A stretch of 64,000 bases of DNA from Nocardia asteroides. GTDB taxonomy: Bacteria > Actinomycetota > Actinomycetes > Mycobacteriales > Mycobacteriaceae. Of the stretch, positions 25,542-34,376 are shown piece by piece (position 1 is the first letter of the stretch; every line of letters starts with the position of its first letter). Under the pieces are notes generated by a model. It worked only from the letters and a program-made list of their open reading frames with translations, did no database searches and was not told the DNA's origin. The stretch spans positions 3,658,001 to 3,722,000 of the forward strand of contig NZ_CP089214.1 of NCBI RefSeq assembly GCF_021183625.1. The letters run 5' to 3'. A program made the translations under genes and the position numbers.

Positions 25542-26758
25542 CGTGCCACCCCCCGCAGGGGGATACGGAACTCCCACTCCGTGCCGAACCCGACCCCGCC
25601 GGTCTCCTCGGTGAGCAGCACCGCGGTGCCGCCGAGCGCGCCCAGCCTGCCGACGATGCTGCGCGACACCCCGAGCCGCCCCTCCGCCTCGGCCTCGGCC
25701 AGCCGCCCCGGCGGAATGCCGACCCCGTCGTCGCGCACGCTCACGATCAGCTCCTCGCCGGTGTCCTCCAGCAGGACATACGCCTTCGCCTCCGGCCCGG
25801 CGTGCTGCGCGACGTTCGCCAGCGCGTTGCGCACCGCCCCGTCCAGCTCGGCGGCGGCCGCGGCGCCGAGCAGCACCGGCTCGCCGGGGGTGGAGACCGA
25901 CACGTCAGGCCGAGCCTGCGCGGTGAGCAGCGGCCGCAGGTCGACCTCGTCGCCGGGCTCGCCACCGGCCCGCCGCCCGCCCTGCTCGGAGAGCAGCACC
26001 CGCAGCGCCACCTCCTGCTCGCCCGCGCGCCGCGCGAGTTCCGCGGTGGCGCCGCCGATCTCGGTGCCGCGCCGCTTGATGTAGGCGAGCACCTGGAGCA
26101 CGCCGTCGTGCACCTCGCGGGCCAGCCGCTCGCGCTCCTCGGCGGCCGCGGTGAGCCGCACCGCGCGCTCCACCTGGCCCTGCGCCCGGCGCGCGGTCTC
26201 GGCGGCGAGCCCGAGCGCGAGCCCGACCGAGACAAGCACCGGCACGGTGGCGTCGGTCCAGACGTCGTTGCCCCACTGGTCGCGCACGGTCAGCGCGACC
26301 GAGGCGATGAGCAGCCCGGAGAGCACACCGGCCACGGGGCCGCGCAGGATGGCCGCGGAGATCACCGCGTTGGTGGCCCAGAGCGTGGTCGGCAGGGTCT
26401 GGTGGCCGTGGTACCAGTCGTAGTCGGCGACCAGCCGGGTCGAGGCGATCAGCAGGATCACCACCACGTGGTCGCCGATCACCACCCAGACCCGCAGCCG
26501 CCGCGCCACCTCCGGAAAGTGCCACTGCGAGAGCATCAGCGCGCTCACCCCCGACCACACCGCCATCAGCGCGATCAGCACCCAGCTCAGCCGCTGGTTG
26601 TGGTAGTTCGGCACCGAGGCGACCTGCTGCCCCACCGCGTACAACAGGGTGACCAGGCGAAACGCCTGCGCGGCGCGCCAGAGCGGGGCGACGGCGGCGC
26701 CGGTCGAGTCCGTCCGGCGGCTCGCGCCCGCCGAGTCAGGCCCGCCCGGGTCGCTCAT
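25538..26758 (-). CDS. membrane sensor histidine kinase (MacS-like, DUF5931)
   Basis: A 406-residue kinase. The N-terminal half (about 30-190) holds six or so transmembrane helices without a large extracellular loop, as in DUF5931/MacS-type sensors. The HisKA_3 dimerisation box is EERERLAREVHDGVLQVL with His217. The ATPase domain shows an N-box-like AVRNALANVAQH and VRDDGVGIPPG. The start is ATG 26758. It overlaps the end of the AI-2E transporter gene by 23 nt and the response regulator by 4 nt, so transporter, kinase and regulator are one operon. The signal is probably sensed in the membrane plane. Confidence 0.9.
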   Translation of the reverse strand: MSDPGGPDSAGASRRTDSTGAAVAPLWRAAQAFRLVTLLYAVGQQVASVPNYHNQRLSWVLIALMAVWSGVSALMLSQWHFPEVARRLRVWVVIGDHVVVILLIASTRLVADYDWYHGHQTLPTTLWATNAVISAAILRGPVAGVLSGLLIASVALTVRDQWGNDVWTDATVPVLVSVGLALGLAAETARRAQGQVERAVRLTAAAEERERLAREVHDGVLQVLAYIKRRGTEIGGATAELARRAGEQEVALRVLLSEQGGRRAGGEPGDEVDLRPLLTAQARPDVSVSTPGEPVLLGAAAAAELDGAVRNALANVAQHAGPEAKAYVLLEDTGEELIVSVRDDGVGIPPGRLAEAEAEGRLGVSRSIVGRLGALGGTAVLLTEETGGVGFGTEWEFRIPLRGVAR

Positions 26759-28076
26759 CGGCGTCGTCTTCGCCGGGTCGCGCGGCGGACTCCGGCCGTG
26801 CCGCCGGGTTACCGCCGGCATCCGGGGTGGACGGGTCCGCGTCACCCCGATCGGCCGCGCGCTTGCGCAGCGCCACCCGCGCCGACTCCTCGGCGGCGAC
26901 GGTGCCCAGCTCCAGCCGGTCCGGTGCGGGCATGTCGTCCGGCTCGGCGTCGTAGAGCCCGCGCTCCGGGGTGACGGTCTGGATCTCCTCGAACATCTCC
27001 TCCGGCTCACCGGCGAGCAGCGAGCGGATGGCGGTGTTCAGCACCGCGACGATGGGCACCGCGAGCAACCCGCCCACGATCCCGGCGACCACGACGCCCG
27101 CGGTGATCGCCAGCACCACGCCGAGCGGGTGGATGCTCACCGCCCGGCCGAGCAGCAGCGGTTGCAGCACATGCCCTTCCAGCTGCATGACCGCGATGAT
27201 GATGCCGAGCACGATCAGCGCGGTGACGAACCCCTTGGTGACCAGCGCGATGAAGACCGCGATGAAGCCGGCCAGGAAGGCGCCGATGATCGGGATGAAG
27301 GCGCCGACGAAGACCAGCGAGCCGAGCGGAAGCGCCAGCGGCACACCGAGGATCGCGAGTCCGGCGCCGATGCCGATGGCGTCCACCGCGGCCACAACGA
27401 CGGTCGCCCGGACGAAGCCGACCAGCGAGCCGAAGCCGAGCCTGCCCGCGGTGCGGATGCGGGCGCGGTGCTCGGTCGGCACGATCCGGGTGACGAACTG
27501 CCAGATCTGCTCGCCACCGTAGAGGAAGAAGATCAGGATGAACAGGGTCAGGAAGGTGCCGGTGAGGATGTGCCCGACCACCGTCGCGGTGGTGAGCGCG
27601 CCGCTGGTCACACTGTCCTGATTGTCCTGGATGGTGCGGACGATGGTGTCGCCCGCATTGCGGATCTGGTCGTCGCTGAGGTGCGGCGGGCCGTTGATCA
27701 GCCAGTCCTGGATGGTGTGGATGCTGTTGGTGACCTCGTCGGAGAGCTGCGGCACGCCGTCGATGAACTGCTCGACCACGAAGGTCAGGACTCCGGCCAC
27801 CAGCCCGATCGAGCCGAGCAGCGTGACGACGACCCCCGCCCCGCGCGGCACCCCCCTGCGCTGCATCCAGTCCACCAGCGGGGCAAGCAGCGCCGCCGCG
27901 AGCAGCGCGATGGCGATCGGGATCACCACGGTCGCCATCCGCTGCACGATCATGCTCAGCGCGAGGAAGGCGCCGAGGATCACCAGCAGCCGCCAGGCCC
28001 ACTCCGCGCTCTGCCGGACCAGCGGGTGCACCGCGTCCGCCGGATGCCGCTCCGGCTTCGCCGCTGCCTCGGTCAT
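26736..28076 (-). CDS. AI-2E family transporter (Rv0205-like)
   Basis: Polytopic membrane protein of 446 residues with the AI-2E/TerC-like permease pattern. An N-terminal pair of helices is followed by an amphipathic central region (EQFIDGVPQLSDEV), and then by a C-terminal helix block. That block includes GSLVFVGAFIPIIGAFLAGF and VAGIVGGLLAVPIVAVLNTA. A cytoplasmic acidic and Pro-rich tail of about 85 residues ends the protein. ATG 28076 appears leaderless: TACGCT on the minus strand (28083-28088) ends 6 nt upstream. Its 3' end overlaps the sensor kinase gene. Transported substrate unknown. Confidence 0.88.
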   Translation of the reverse strand: MTEAAAKPERHPADAVHPLVRQSAEWAWRLLVILGAFLALSMIVQRMATVVIPIAIALLAAALLAPLVDWMQRRGVPRGAGVVVTLLGSIGLVAGVLTFVVEQFIDGVPQLSDEVTNSIHTIQDWLINGPPHLSDDQIRNAGDTIVRTIQDNQDSVTSGALTTATVVGHILTGTFLTLFILIFFLYGGEQIWQFVTRIVPTEHRARIRTAGRLGFGSLVGFVRATVVVAAVDAIGIGAGLAILGVPLALPLGSLVFVGAFIPIIGAFLAGFIAVFIALVTKGFVTALIVLGIIIAVMQLEGHVLQPLLLGRAVSIHPLGVVLAITAGVVVAGIVGGLLAVPIVAVLNTAIRSLLAGEPEEMFEEIQTVTPERGLYDAEPDDMPAPDRLELGTVAAEESARVALRKRAADRGDADPSTPDAGGNPAARPESAARPGEDDADERPGRA

Positions 28077-28145
28077 TCCGCGAGCGTATCCGCCGCACGC
28101 GACACTCGGGAGTATGCCCGGAGCCGAAACGCTAGATTGTTTGTC

Positions 28146-29708
28146 GTGTCGGCCCCCCTCGAAGCAATCGCAGCGGTCAAACAGACCATGCGAACGCGGT
28201 GGCCGCTCTACCTGACCTCCATGCTGCTGGCCAATGCCTTCGGCGGCATCCTGGTCTGGGCCTTCATCCAGTACGGGCTGCCGGTTCCCGAGGGCGAGCA
28301 GGGCGGGCCGCGGCGGACGGGGCTGCTGGTCCCGGTCGCCGTCTTCGGCGCGGGCGGGGTGCTCAGCCTGACCGCGTCGGCGCTCATGCTGCGCCCGGTC
28401 ATGCGCTGGCAGATGCGCGGCGGGCCGCCGAGCAGGCGCGAGCAGATGGCCGCGCTGCACGCCCCGCTGCGCCAGGCCATCGTGCACCTGCTCATCTGGC
28501 TGGTCGGCGGCGGCATCCTGACCGGCTTCATCCTGCTCGACTCGCCCGAGCTGGCGCTGGCGGTGATCGTCACCCAGTGCATGGCGGCGACCATCGTCTT
28601 CGGCTTCACCTACATGCTCGGCGAGCGCATCCTGCGCCCGGTCGCGGCGCAGGCGCTCACCGAGGGCACCTTCGACCACACGCTCACCCCCGGCGTCGGC
28701 ACCAGGATGGCGATGACCTGGGGCATGGGCACCTTCGCGCCGACCATCGCGATCGTGCTGCTCTGCGTCACCCAGATCTCCTCGGACGTGAAGTTCTCCG
28801 CGCAGTCGCTCGCCGTCTCGATCCTGCTGCTCTGCGGCGTGGTGATCCTGCAGGCCCTGGCTCTGTCGATGCTCACCGGCTCCAGCATCTCCGACCCGGT
28901 GCGCCAGCTCAGCCAGGCCATCGACCGGGTGCAGGAGGGCTCGGTGGATGTGCAGGTCGAGGTGTTCGACGGCAGCGAGATCGGGCTGCTCCAGGTCGGT
29001 TTCAACCGGATGATGGAGGAGGCGGCGAAGCGCCGCCAGCTGCAGGAGCTGTTCGGCAGGCACGTCGGCGAGGAGGTCGCGCAGCGCGCGCTCGACTACG
29101 GCACCGAGCTCGGCGGCGAGACCAGGTTCGTCGCGGTGCTCTTCGTGGACATGGTCGGCTCCACCGCGACCGCGGCCGAGCGGCCGCCGACCGAGGTGGT
29201 CAGCCTGCTCAACGAGTTCTTCCGGATCGTGGTCGACGTCATCGACCGGCACCACGGCTTCGTCAACAAGTTCGTCGGCGACGCCGCGCTCGCCATCTTC
29301 GGCGCCCCGCTCGACCGCCCCGACGCCCCGACCGCCGCGCTCGCCGCCGCCCGCGAGCTGCGCGAGACGCTGCGCGAGGTGCCCGGCCTCGACATCGGCA
29401 TCGGGGTCTCCGCCGGCCTGGCCGTCGCGGGCAATATCGGCGCCGCCAACCGCTTCGAGTACACCGTGATCGGCGACCCGGTGAACGAGGCGTCGCGCTT
29501 GACCGAGCTCGCCAAGGACCGCCCGGAGCGGGTGCTCGCCTCCGGCAGCGCGCTGTATTTCGCCGACGACGGCGAGCAGAGCTTCTGGACCACCGGCGAG
29601 GAGGTCCAGCTGCGCGGCCGCCGCCGGATGACGCTGCTGGCCTGGCCGCGGGAGCGCACCGGCGCGAGCGGTGCTGCCGACTCGGAACAGGCCCGTTGGC
29701 TAGGCTGA
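28146..29708 (+). CDS. membrane-bound class III adenylate cyclase with HAMP domain
   Basis: A 520-residue enzyme making cAMP from ATP (EC 4.6.1.1). Six transmembrane helices occupy residues 20-245, a HAMP domain about 245-300, and the catalytic domain 325-510. Catalytic residues are all present: metal-binding Asp335 (FVDMVGST) and Asp379 (KFVGDA), adenine-selecting Lys375 and Asp444 (IGDPVN), and transition-state Asn447 and Arg451 (NEASR). The layout matches the mycobacterial Rv1318c-1320c/Rv3645 group. GTG 28146 is preceded by TAGATT (28133-28138), 7 nt away, so the transcript is probably leaderless. It is divergent from the AI-2E gene, 69 bp away. Confidence 0.93.
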   Translation: MSAPLEAIAAVKQTMRTRWPLYLTSMLLANAFGGILVWAFIQYGLPVPEGEQGGPRRTGLLVPVAVFGAGGVLSLTASALMLRPVMRWQMRGGPPSRREQMAALHAPLRQAIVHLLIWLVGGGILTGFILLDSPELALAVIVTQCMAATIVFGFTYMLGERILRPVAAQALTEGTFDHTLTPGVGTRMAMTWGMGTFAPTIAIVLLCVTQISSDVKFSAQSLAVSILLLCGVVILQALALSMLTGSSISDPVRQLSQAIDRVQEGSVDVQVEVFDGSEIGLLQVGFNRMMEEAAKRRQLQELFGRHVGEEVAQRALDYGTELGGETRFVAVLFVDMVGSTATAAERPPTEVVSLLNEFFRIVVDVIDRHHGFVNKFVGDAALAIFGAPLDRPDAPTAALAAARELRETLREVPGLDIGIGVSAGLAVAGNIGAANRFEYTVIGDPVNEASRLTELAKDRPERVLASGSALYFADDGEQSFWTTGEEVQLRGRRRMTLLAWPRERTGASGAADSEQARWLG

Positions 29709-29712
29709 GACA

Positions 29713-30786
29713 GTGACGGCCAACGGCGAACGGGTGGGTACCCGGGCGCGCCGTGTCCCGAAACGCGCCCGGTACCGCTGGCTGCTCGGCGTCGCGGTGC
29801 TGGCGCTGCTCGTCGGCGAGGGCGTCTACCTCTGGCCGCGGCTGCACGAGAGCTGGCAGAAGCTCACCGAGATCCACTGGGGCTGGGTGGCGCTCTGCGT
29901 CGTCCTGCAGGCGCTCTCGATGAGCGGTTTCGGCCGGGTGCAGAAGCAGCTGCTGCGCGCGGGCGGGGTGCTGGTCAGCCAGTTGCGCTCGGTGGCTGTG
30001 GTCTACGGCGCGACCGCGATGTCGGTGACGCTGCCCGCCGGGCAGGTCTTCTCCACCGCCTTCACCTACCGGCAGACCAGGCGCTGGGGCGCCAATCCGG
30101 TGGTCGCCTCCTGGCAGCTGGTCTTCTCCGGGGTCGTCGCCGCGGCCGGGCTCGCGCTGCTCGGGGTGAGCGGGGCGATCCTGGCGGGCGACCGGATCGG
30201 TCCGGCTCAGCTGGTGCTCTCGCTCGCCGCGGTGGCCGCGCTCGCCACCGCGGGCAACTACCTCGCGCGCCGGCCGGGCTCGCTGGAGGCGCTGCTCCGG
30301 CGCGGGCTCGCGCTGGTCAACCGGGTGCGCAAGCGGCCGCGCGAGCACGGGTTGGCCAAGGTCACCGAGATGCTCGGGCAGCTGGAGTCGGTGCGGCTGA
30401 GCAGCACCGACGGTGCGCTGGTCGGGGTCTGGGCGGTGGTGCACCGGCTCGCCGACGTGGCCTGTCTCGGCGCCGCCTGCTACGCCATCGGCGGCGACCC
30501 GGTGTGGGCCGGGCTGCTCATCGCCTTCGCCGCGGGCAAGGCGGTCGGCTCGATCCCATTCGCGCCGGGCGGCATCGTCTACGTGGACGCCACGCTGATC
30601 TACGCGCTGACCGCCGCCGCCGGGCTGCCCGCCGCGCAGGCCGTCGCCGCCGCCTTCGTCTACCGCATGGTGAGCTTCGTGCTGGTCGCGATCGTCGGCT
30701 GGATCGTCTTCGCCTTCCTCTTCCGCACCCCGCACGCCGACGAGGCGGAGTACGAGCGGGAATTCGAATCCCGCCGCCCGCGCTGA
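29713..30786 (+). CDS. lysylphosphatidylglycerol synthase TM-domain family protein (UPF0104/YbhN-like)
   Basis: A 357-residue membrane protein with about eight helices. It has the flippase-like pattern of the LPG-synthase N-terminal family: ATAMSVTLPAGQVFSTAFTY and GKAVGSIPFAPGGIVYVDA are the conserved loops. It lacks the C-terminal GNAT-fold domain that makes lysyl-PG, so it may be a lipid translocase. GTG 29713 is 4 nt after the cyclase stop. TAGGCT (29701-29706) ends 6 nt upstream, so an internal leaderless promoter overlaps the end of the cyclase gene. It shares the strand with the downstream DUF3054 gene. Confidence 0.85.
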   Translation: MTANGERVGTRARRVPKRARYRWLLGVAVLALLVGEGVYLWPRLHESWQKLTEIHWGWVALCVVLQALSMSGFGRVQKQLLRAGGVLVSQLRSVAVVYGATAMSVTLPAGQVFSTAFTYRQTRRWGANPVVASWQLVFSGVVAAAGLALLGVSGAILAGDRIGPAQLVLSLAAVAALATAGNYLARRPGSLEALLRRGLALVNRVRKRPREHGLAKVTEMLGQLESVRLSSTDGALVGVWAVVHRLADVACLGAACYAIGGDPVWAGLLIAFAAGKAVGSIPFAPGGIVYVDATLIYALTAAAGLPAAQAVAAAFVYRMVSFVLVAIVGWIVFAFLFRTPHADEAEYEREFESRRPR

Positions 30787-30838
30787 GTCGGCCTGCCGCG
30801 CCCGGCATCGAAGCGAACCGCCGGTACGCTCGGAGCCC

Positions 30839-31201
30839 GTGAGGACCCTGGTGCCGCTGCTCGTCGATGTCGTGCTGGTGATCCTGTTCTGCGCCATCGG
30901 CAGGCGCAGCCACGAGGAGGCGGTGCTGGCCGGGCTGCTGCGCACGGCGTGGCCGTTCGCCGCCGGGCTCGCGCTCGGCTGGCTGGGCGCGCTGCTGCTG
31001 GCCAGGCGCACCGCCGACGCCTTCGACGGCTCCCTGCTGTGGCCGTCCGGCGTGCTGATCTGGGCGGTCACCCTGGCCGGTGGGATGGTGCTGCGCGCGG
31101 TCTCCGGTCAGGGCACCGCCTTCAGCTTCGTGCTCGTCGCAACCGGGGTGCTGGCGCTGTTCCTGCTCGGCTGGCGCGCGGCGGTCTCCGCACTGGGCTG
31201 A
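30839..31201 (+). CDS. DUF3054 membrane protein
   Basis: A 120-residue protein with four transmembrane helices, including LVPLLVDVVLVILFCAIGRR and WPFAAGLALGWLGALLLARR, the conserved DUF3054 pattern with its WP dipeptides. GTG 30839 follows TACGCT (30825-30830) by 8 nt and has no ribosome-binding site, so it is probably leaderless. The last 14 codons are the first unit of an approximately 41-bp tandem repeat that runs on into the noncoding DNA. Function unknown. Confidence 0.8.
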   Translation: MRTLVPLLVDVVLVILFCAIGRRSHEEAVLAGLLRTAWPFAAGLALGWLGALLLARRTADAFDGSLLWPSGVLIWAVTLAGGMVLRAVSGQGTAFSFVLVATGVLALFLLGWRAAVSALG

Positions 31202-31318
31202 TCCCGCTCAACGGGCGCGCGGCGGTCTCGGCGCCGGCCTGTTCCTGCTCAACTGGCGCGCCGCAGCTCCGCGCCGGCCTGATCCTGCCCGGCCGGGGCG
31301 CGGTCGCGCGGCGGCGAG
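31157..31318 (+). repeat. 41-bp imperfect tandem repeat spilling from the DUF3054 gene end
   Basis: Three full units and a fourth, degenerate one start at 31157, 31198, 31239 and about 31279. Each begins CTGTTCCTGCTC or CTGATCC(C/T)GC and continues with a GGCGCGC(G/C)GC core. The first unit encodes the C-terminus of the DUF3054 protein, and the stop codon arises at the unit boundary. The remaining copies are noncoding and reach the end of the convergent PBP-like gene (31319). It looks like a small local tandem duplication that has since diverged. Confidence 0.75.
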
Positions 31319-32995
31319 TCAGGAGTCCGGCGCGGCCAGCGACTGGAGCAGCCGCGCCGCCATCCGCGCGGTGGCGTCGCCGCTGTCGACGGCGTCGATG
31401 TGGATGGCGAAGGCCAGGTCGCCCATGGTGGCGAGGAGCCAGCCGTCCGCGCCCGCGGTGGCCGCGAGCCCGCTGACGTCGCGGTAGCCGCGCACCGAGG
31501 CGAACTCGGGGCGGCCGGTGCCGTCGCGCAGCAGGCCGCGCAGCCGATCCACCATCTCCGGGTTCAGCCCGCCGAGCGGGGCGTCGGTGGCGCCGGGCCG
31601 GCCGACCTCGATCATCGGTGGCGCCAGCGCGCCGCGGGCGACCGCGGCGGTGGCGATGGCCATGCCGAACGGGCTGGCCAGGATGGCGTCACCGCCGCCG
31701 TTCTGGCTCACCTGCTCCGCACCGCGGCCGCCGGGCAGCCGCCCGGTGACCTCGTCCAGCCCCGGCACCTGGAAATCCACCCCGACCCCGAGCAGCGCCG
31801 CCGCGTCGGCGGCCTCCTGCCCGGTGACCTCCTGCGGCGGCTTGCCGTGCGCCACCGAGGCGACCAGGCGGAACAGCTCCGAGGTGCCGCCGACCGGGTA
31901 GAGCCCGGTGAAGGCGACCGGCCCGTGCTCGCTGGCCTGGCTGTTCTGCGCCACCGCGACCACCGCGCCGCTGGACGGCTGGATCGCCACGATCGAGGCG
32001 GGCGTCGCCGAGCTCACCACGGCGTCCTCGGCGGCGCGCTGCAACCGCTGGTCCATGGTGGCCGCGATATCCGGCCCGGGCGGGCCCTGATAACCCGCGA
32101 CCTGCCCGGCGAACTTCCCGTCCGGCTCGAACAGCTGCACGCCCCAGCCGGAGTGCGCCTCCTGGCTCTCCTGCTGCACCTTGCGCAGCGCGTCGAGCAT
32201 GGGCGACCAGACCCGGCGGTCGGCGGAGATGAGCCGCGGCTGCTTCTCGATCACGGCCCCCTGCACCGCGACCAGGTCGGGCTCCAGGATCTCGAAGTCG
32301 CCGTCGCGCAGGTTCACGGCGGTGATCGGCTTGCCCTGCGAGGTGGCGAGCTGCTGCATGAGCGCGGGGCCGGTGATCAGCGGGGCGACCGGTTCGATGG
32401 CGCGGGCCAGCGCGTCGGTGGCGGCGACCGGGTCGGCGATCCGGGCCGGGTCCAGCTTGACCACGTTGATGTTCTGCTCGGTCATCAGCGGCGCGCCCGC
32501 GATGTCGACCACCTTCGGCGCCGGCGCGGGCAGCGTGCGCACCAGCCGGACGGTGCGGTTGTTCTGCAGCGGCGGCATCACGACGCTCGGCTCCCAGGAG
32601 ATCCGCCAGCCGATGGCGAGCTTGCGCACATTGCCCTGCAGCGAGTAGCGCCACTCCTTGTTCTCACCGAAGGACCAGTCGACGTCCATGCTGTACATCC
32701 CGGACTCCGCGTCGAGCGCGATGAACTGGGTCTTGGCGTAGTCGACGGTGCCGGGGGCGAGCCCCTCGAACATTTGCTCGAGAGTTGCCGAGGCGGCAGC
32801 GGGATAGGAGGTCAGCTGGGCGGCGCCGGAGTAGTCACGGTCGTCGAGCAGCTCCGTGAACCGTTCGACAACCGCCTCCGCCGCGTTCCGCTGCTCGTGT
32901 ACACCGCATGATCCCATCGCGATCGCGATAGCCGCTACACCCACGAGTGCCAATGCGCTCCGGAGGCGAAAGCGGCGGGATCCCCACACATCCAT
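31319..32995 (-). CDS. penicillin-binding-protein-like lipoprotein lacking catalytic motifs
   Basis: A 558-residue exported protein. It has a signal peptide with a lipobox-like MGSC (Cys30) and an NTF2-like MecA_N domain (about 35-150). A dimerisation region follows (about 160-300), then a transpeptidase-like fold (305-555). It resembles the Rv2864c-type lipoprotein PBP. However, the active-site S-x-x-K is replaced by TSELF (371-375), with Phe at the Lys position. The KTG box is missing too: the equivalent stretch reads VSGLAATAGADG. It is therefore likely a pseudoenzyme with a structural or regulatory role at the cell wall. Neighbours give no further clue. Confidence 0.8.
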   Translation of the reverse strand: MDVWGSRRFRLRSALALVGVAAIAIAMGSCGVHEQRNAAEAVVERFTELLDDRDYSGAAQLTSYPAAASATLEQMFEGLAPGTVDYAKTQFIALDAESGMYSMDVDWSFGENKEWRYSLQGNVRKLAIGWRISWEPSVVMPPLQNNRTVRLVRTLPAPAPKVVDIAGAPLMTEQNINVVKLDPARIADPVAATDALARAIEPVAPLITGPALMQQLATSQGKPITAVNLRDGDFEILEPDLVAVQGAVIEKQPRLISADRRVWSPMLDALRKVQQESQEAHSGWGVQLFEPDGKFAGQVAGYQGPPGPDIAATMDQRLQRAAEDAVVSSATPASIVAIQPSSGAVVAVAQNSQASEHGPVAFTGLYPVGGTSELFRLVASVAHGKPPQEVTGQEAADAAALLGVGVDFQVPGLDEVTGRLPGGRGAEQVSQNGGGDAILASPFGMAIATAAVARGALAPPMIEVGRPGATDAPLGGLNPEMVDRLRGLLRDGTGRPEFASVRGYRDVSGLAATAGADGWLLATMGDLAFAIHIDAVDSGDATARMAARLLQSLAAPDS

Positions 32996-33331
32996 GTCCG
33001 CCCACTCTTCACTCTTGTCACTTCAGCAACAAGACAACCGTATCCGACCAGTCTGCACCGGCGACACCTGGAGCACCGGGGACGCCACGCATGCTCAGCA
33101 CCTTCATTGTGCCCCAACCCGGCGAACCGGGGCCGATCATGACCTCCGCCCGGCGCTGTCGAGACAACCGGCGCCGTTACCGTACCGGCCCCGCCGGGCG
33201 GGCGGGCCACCAACCGCCCGCTTCGGCGATTCGGGTGGATCCCGGGCGTGTTCGCGCTGAGCGCAACCAGTAACAGCCGCAGCGACGTAATCTTGTAATC
33301 ACTGAAAGACGAGTGACAGGCAGGTGACGTC
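32996..33331. other. 336-bp divergent intergenic region
   Basis: This lies between the PBP-like gene (minus) and the 33332 gene (plus). No convincing gene is present. The end nearest the plus-strand gene is relatively AT-rich and contains GTAATCTTGTAATCAC (near 33280-33297), a direct repeat of GTAATC suitable as a -10 or an operator half-site. An AGGTGA ribosome-binding site follows just before ATG 33332. Otherwise I see nothing distinctive. Confidence 0.5.
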
Positions 33332-33910
33332 ATGGGACACGGACAGCGACGCGGGTTCGGCAGGCCCGGCGGTTGGCAGCAGGCCGACCTCCCCGACGCG
33401 GCGGATGCCGCCGACTGGTTCGCCGGAAGATTGCCGGAGGAGTGGTTCGTCGGTGCGCCGACGCTGGAGATCGACCGGGACGAGATCGTGGTGATCGGCG
33501 AGCTCCGGCTGACGCCGCCCGGCGAGCAGCCCGGCGACGGCGAGCCGATCCCGGCGGCGACGAAGGAGGGCGCGATCGCGCGGTTCCGCGAGGGCACCCG
33601 CTCGGCGCGCATGCGGATCGCGGAGGAGGCGCAGCACCGCTACCGGCGCAATGTCGCCTGGGGCATCACGGTGGACGGCGAGCGGATCCTCTTCACCCAC
33701 CTCGCGGTGCCGGTGATGACCCGGCTGCGGCAGCCGGAGCGCAAGGTGCTCGACACCCTGGTCGACGCGGGCGTCGCGCGGTCGCGGTCGGACGCGCTGG
33801 CCTGGACCGTCCGGCTGGCAGGTGAGCACGCCGAGTCCTGGCTGGCGGAGCTGCGCGCGGCCATGAAGACCGTCGACGACCTGCGCGCCGAAGGCCCGAA
33901 GGACCTCTGA
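33332..33910 (+). CDS. conserved hypothetical protein upstream of aroQ
   Basis: A 192-residue soluble protein. The central beta-rich part (PTLEIDRDEIVVIGELRL, NVAWGITVDGERILFTHLAV) is followed by a basic C-terminal helical segment. That segment (RLRQPERKVLDTLVDAGVARSRSDALAWTVRLA) looks like a ribbon-helix-helix DNA-binding module as in antitoxin-type regulators. ATG 33332 has AGGTGA 6 nt upstream. aroQ follows in the same direction but appears to have its own leaderless promoter. I do not know its function. A DNA-binding regulator is the best guess. Confidence 0.65.
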   Translation: MGHGQRRGFGRPGGWQQADLPDAADAADWFAGRLPEEWFVGAPTLEIDRDEIVVIGELRLTPPGEQPGDGEPIPAATKEGAIARFREGTRSARMRIAEEAQHRYRRNVAWGITVDGERILFTHLAVPVMTRLRQPERKVLDTLVDAGVARSRSDALAWTVRLAGEHAESWLAELRAAMKTVDDLRAEGPKDL

Positions 33911-33934
33911 CCGCGGGCCGGTAGGGTGGCCCGC

Positions 33935-34375
33935 ATGTCAGCTCCCGGCCCGATCCTGGTGCTCAACGGCCCGAACCTGAACATGCTCGGCACCAGGCAG
34001 CCGGAGGTATACGGCTCGGACACCCTCGACGACGTGCTGGCGCTCTGCCGCCGGACGGCGGAGCGGCACGGCCGCGAGATCGTGGCCTTCCAGTCCAACT
34101 CCGAGGGCGCGCTGATCGACCGGATCCACGCCGCGCGCGGCGTGGAGTCCGGAATCGTGATCAACCCGGGCGGGCTCACGCACACCTCGGTGGCGCTGCG
34201 CGACGCGCTGGTGATCCCGGAGCTGCCGATCGTGGAGGTGCACATCAGCAACGTGCACGCCCGCGAGGAGTTCCGGCACCACTCCTACGTCTCGCCGATC
34301 GCGACGGCGGTGGTCGCCGGGATGGGCGTCTTCGGCTACGCGGCGGCCGTCGAGTTCCTGATCCGGCGCGGCTGA
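33935..34375 (+). CDS. aroQ: type II 3-dehydroquinate dehydratase
   Basis: The third enzyme of the shikimate pathway converts 3-dehydroquinate to 3-dehydroshikimate (EC 4.2.1.10). The 146 residues fit the dodecameric type II family. NGPNLNMLGTRQPEVYG holds the catalytic Arg and Tyr, NSEG and INPGGLTHTS the substrate-binding loop, and HISNVHAREEFRHHS the catalytic His. ATG 33935 is 7 nt after TAGGGT (33922-33927), a leaderless arrangement. A GTG 9 nt earlier is less likely. The gene stands alone, without other aro genes beside it, and converges on the next gene. Confidence 0.96.
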   Translation: MSAPGPILVLNGPNLNMLGTRQPEVYGSDTLDDVLALCRRTAERHGREIVAFQSNSEGALIDRIHAARGVESGIVINPGGLTHTSVALRDALVIPELPIVEVHISNVHAREEFRHHSYVSPIATAVVAGMGVFGYAAAVEFLIRRG

Positions 34376-34376
34376 G

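Noticed and set aside
26649..28145. Large plus-strand N-terminal extension of the adenylate cyclase frame
   Set aside because: Before GTG 28146 the frame is antisense to the AI-2E and kinase genes and has shadow-type composition. A leaderless promoter marks the true start.
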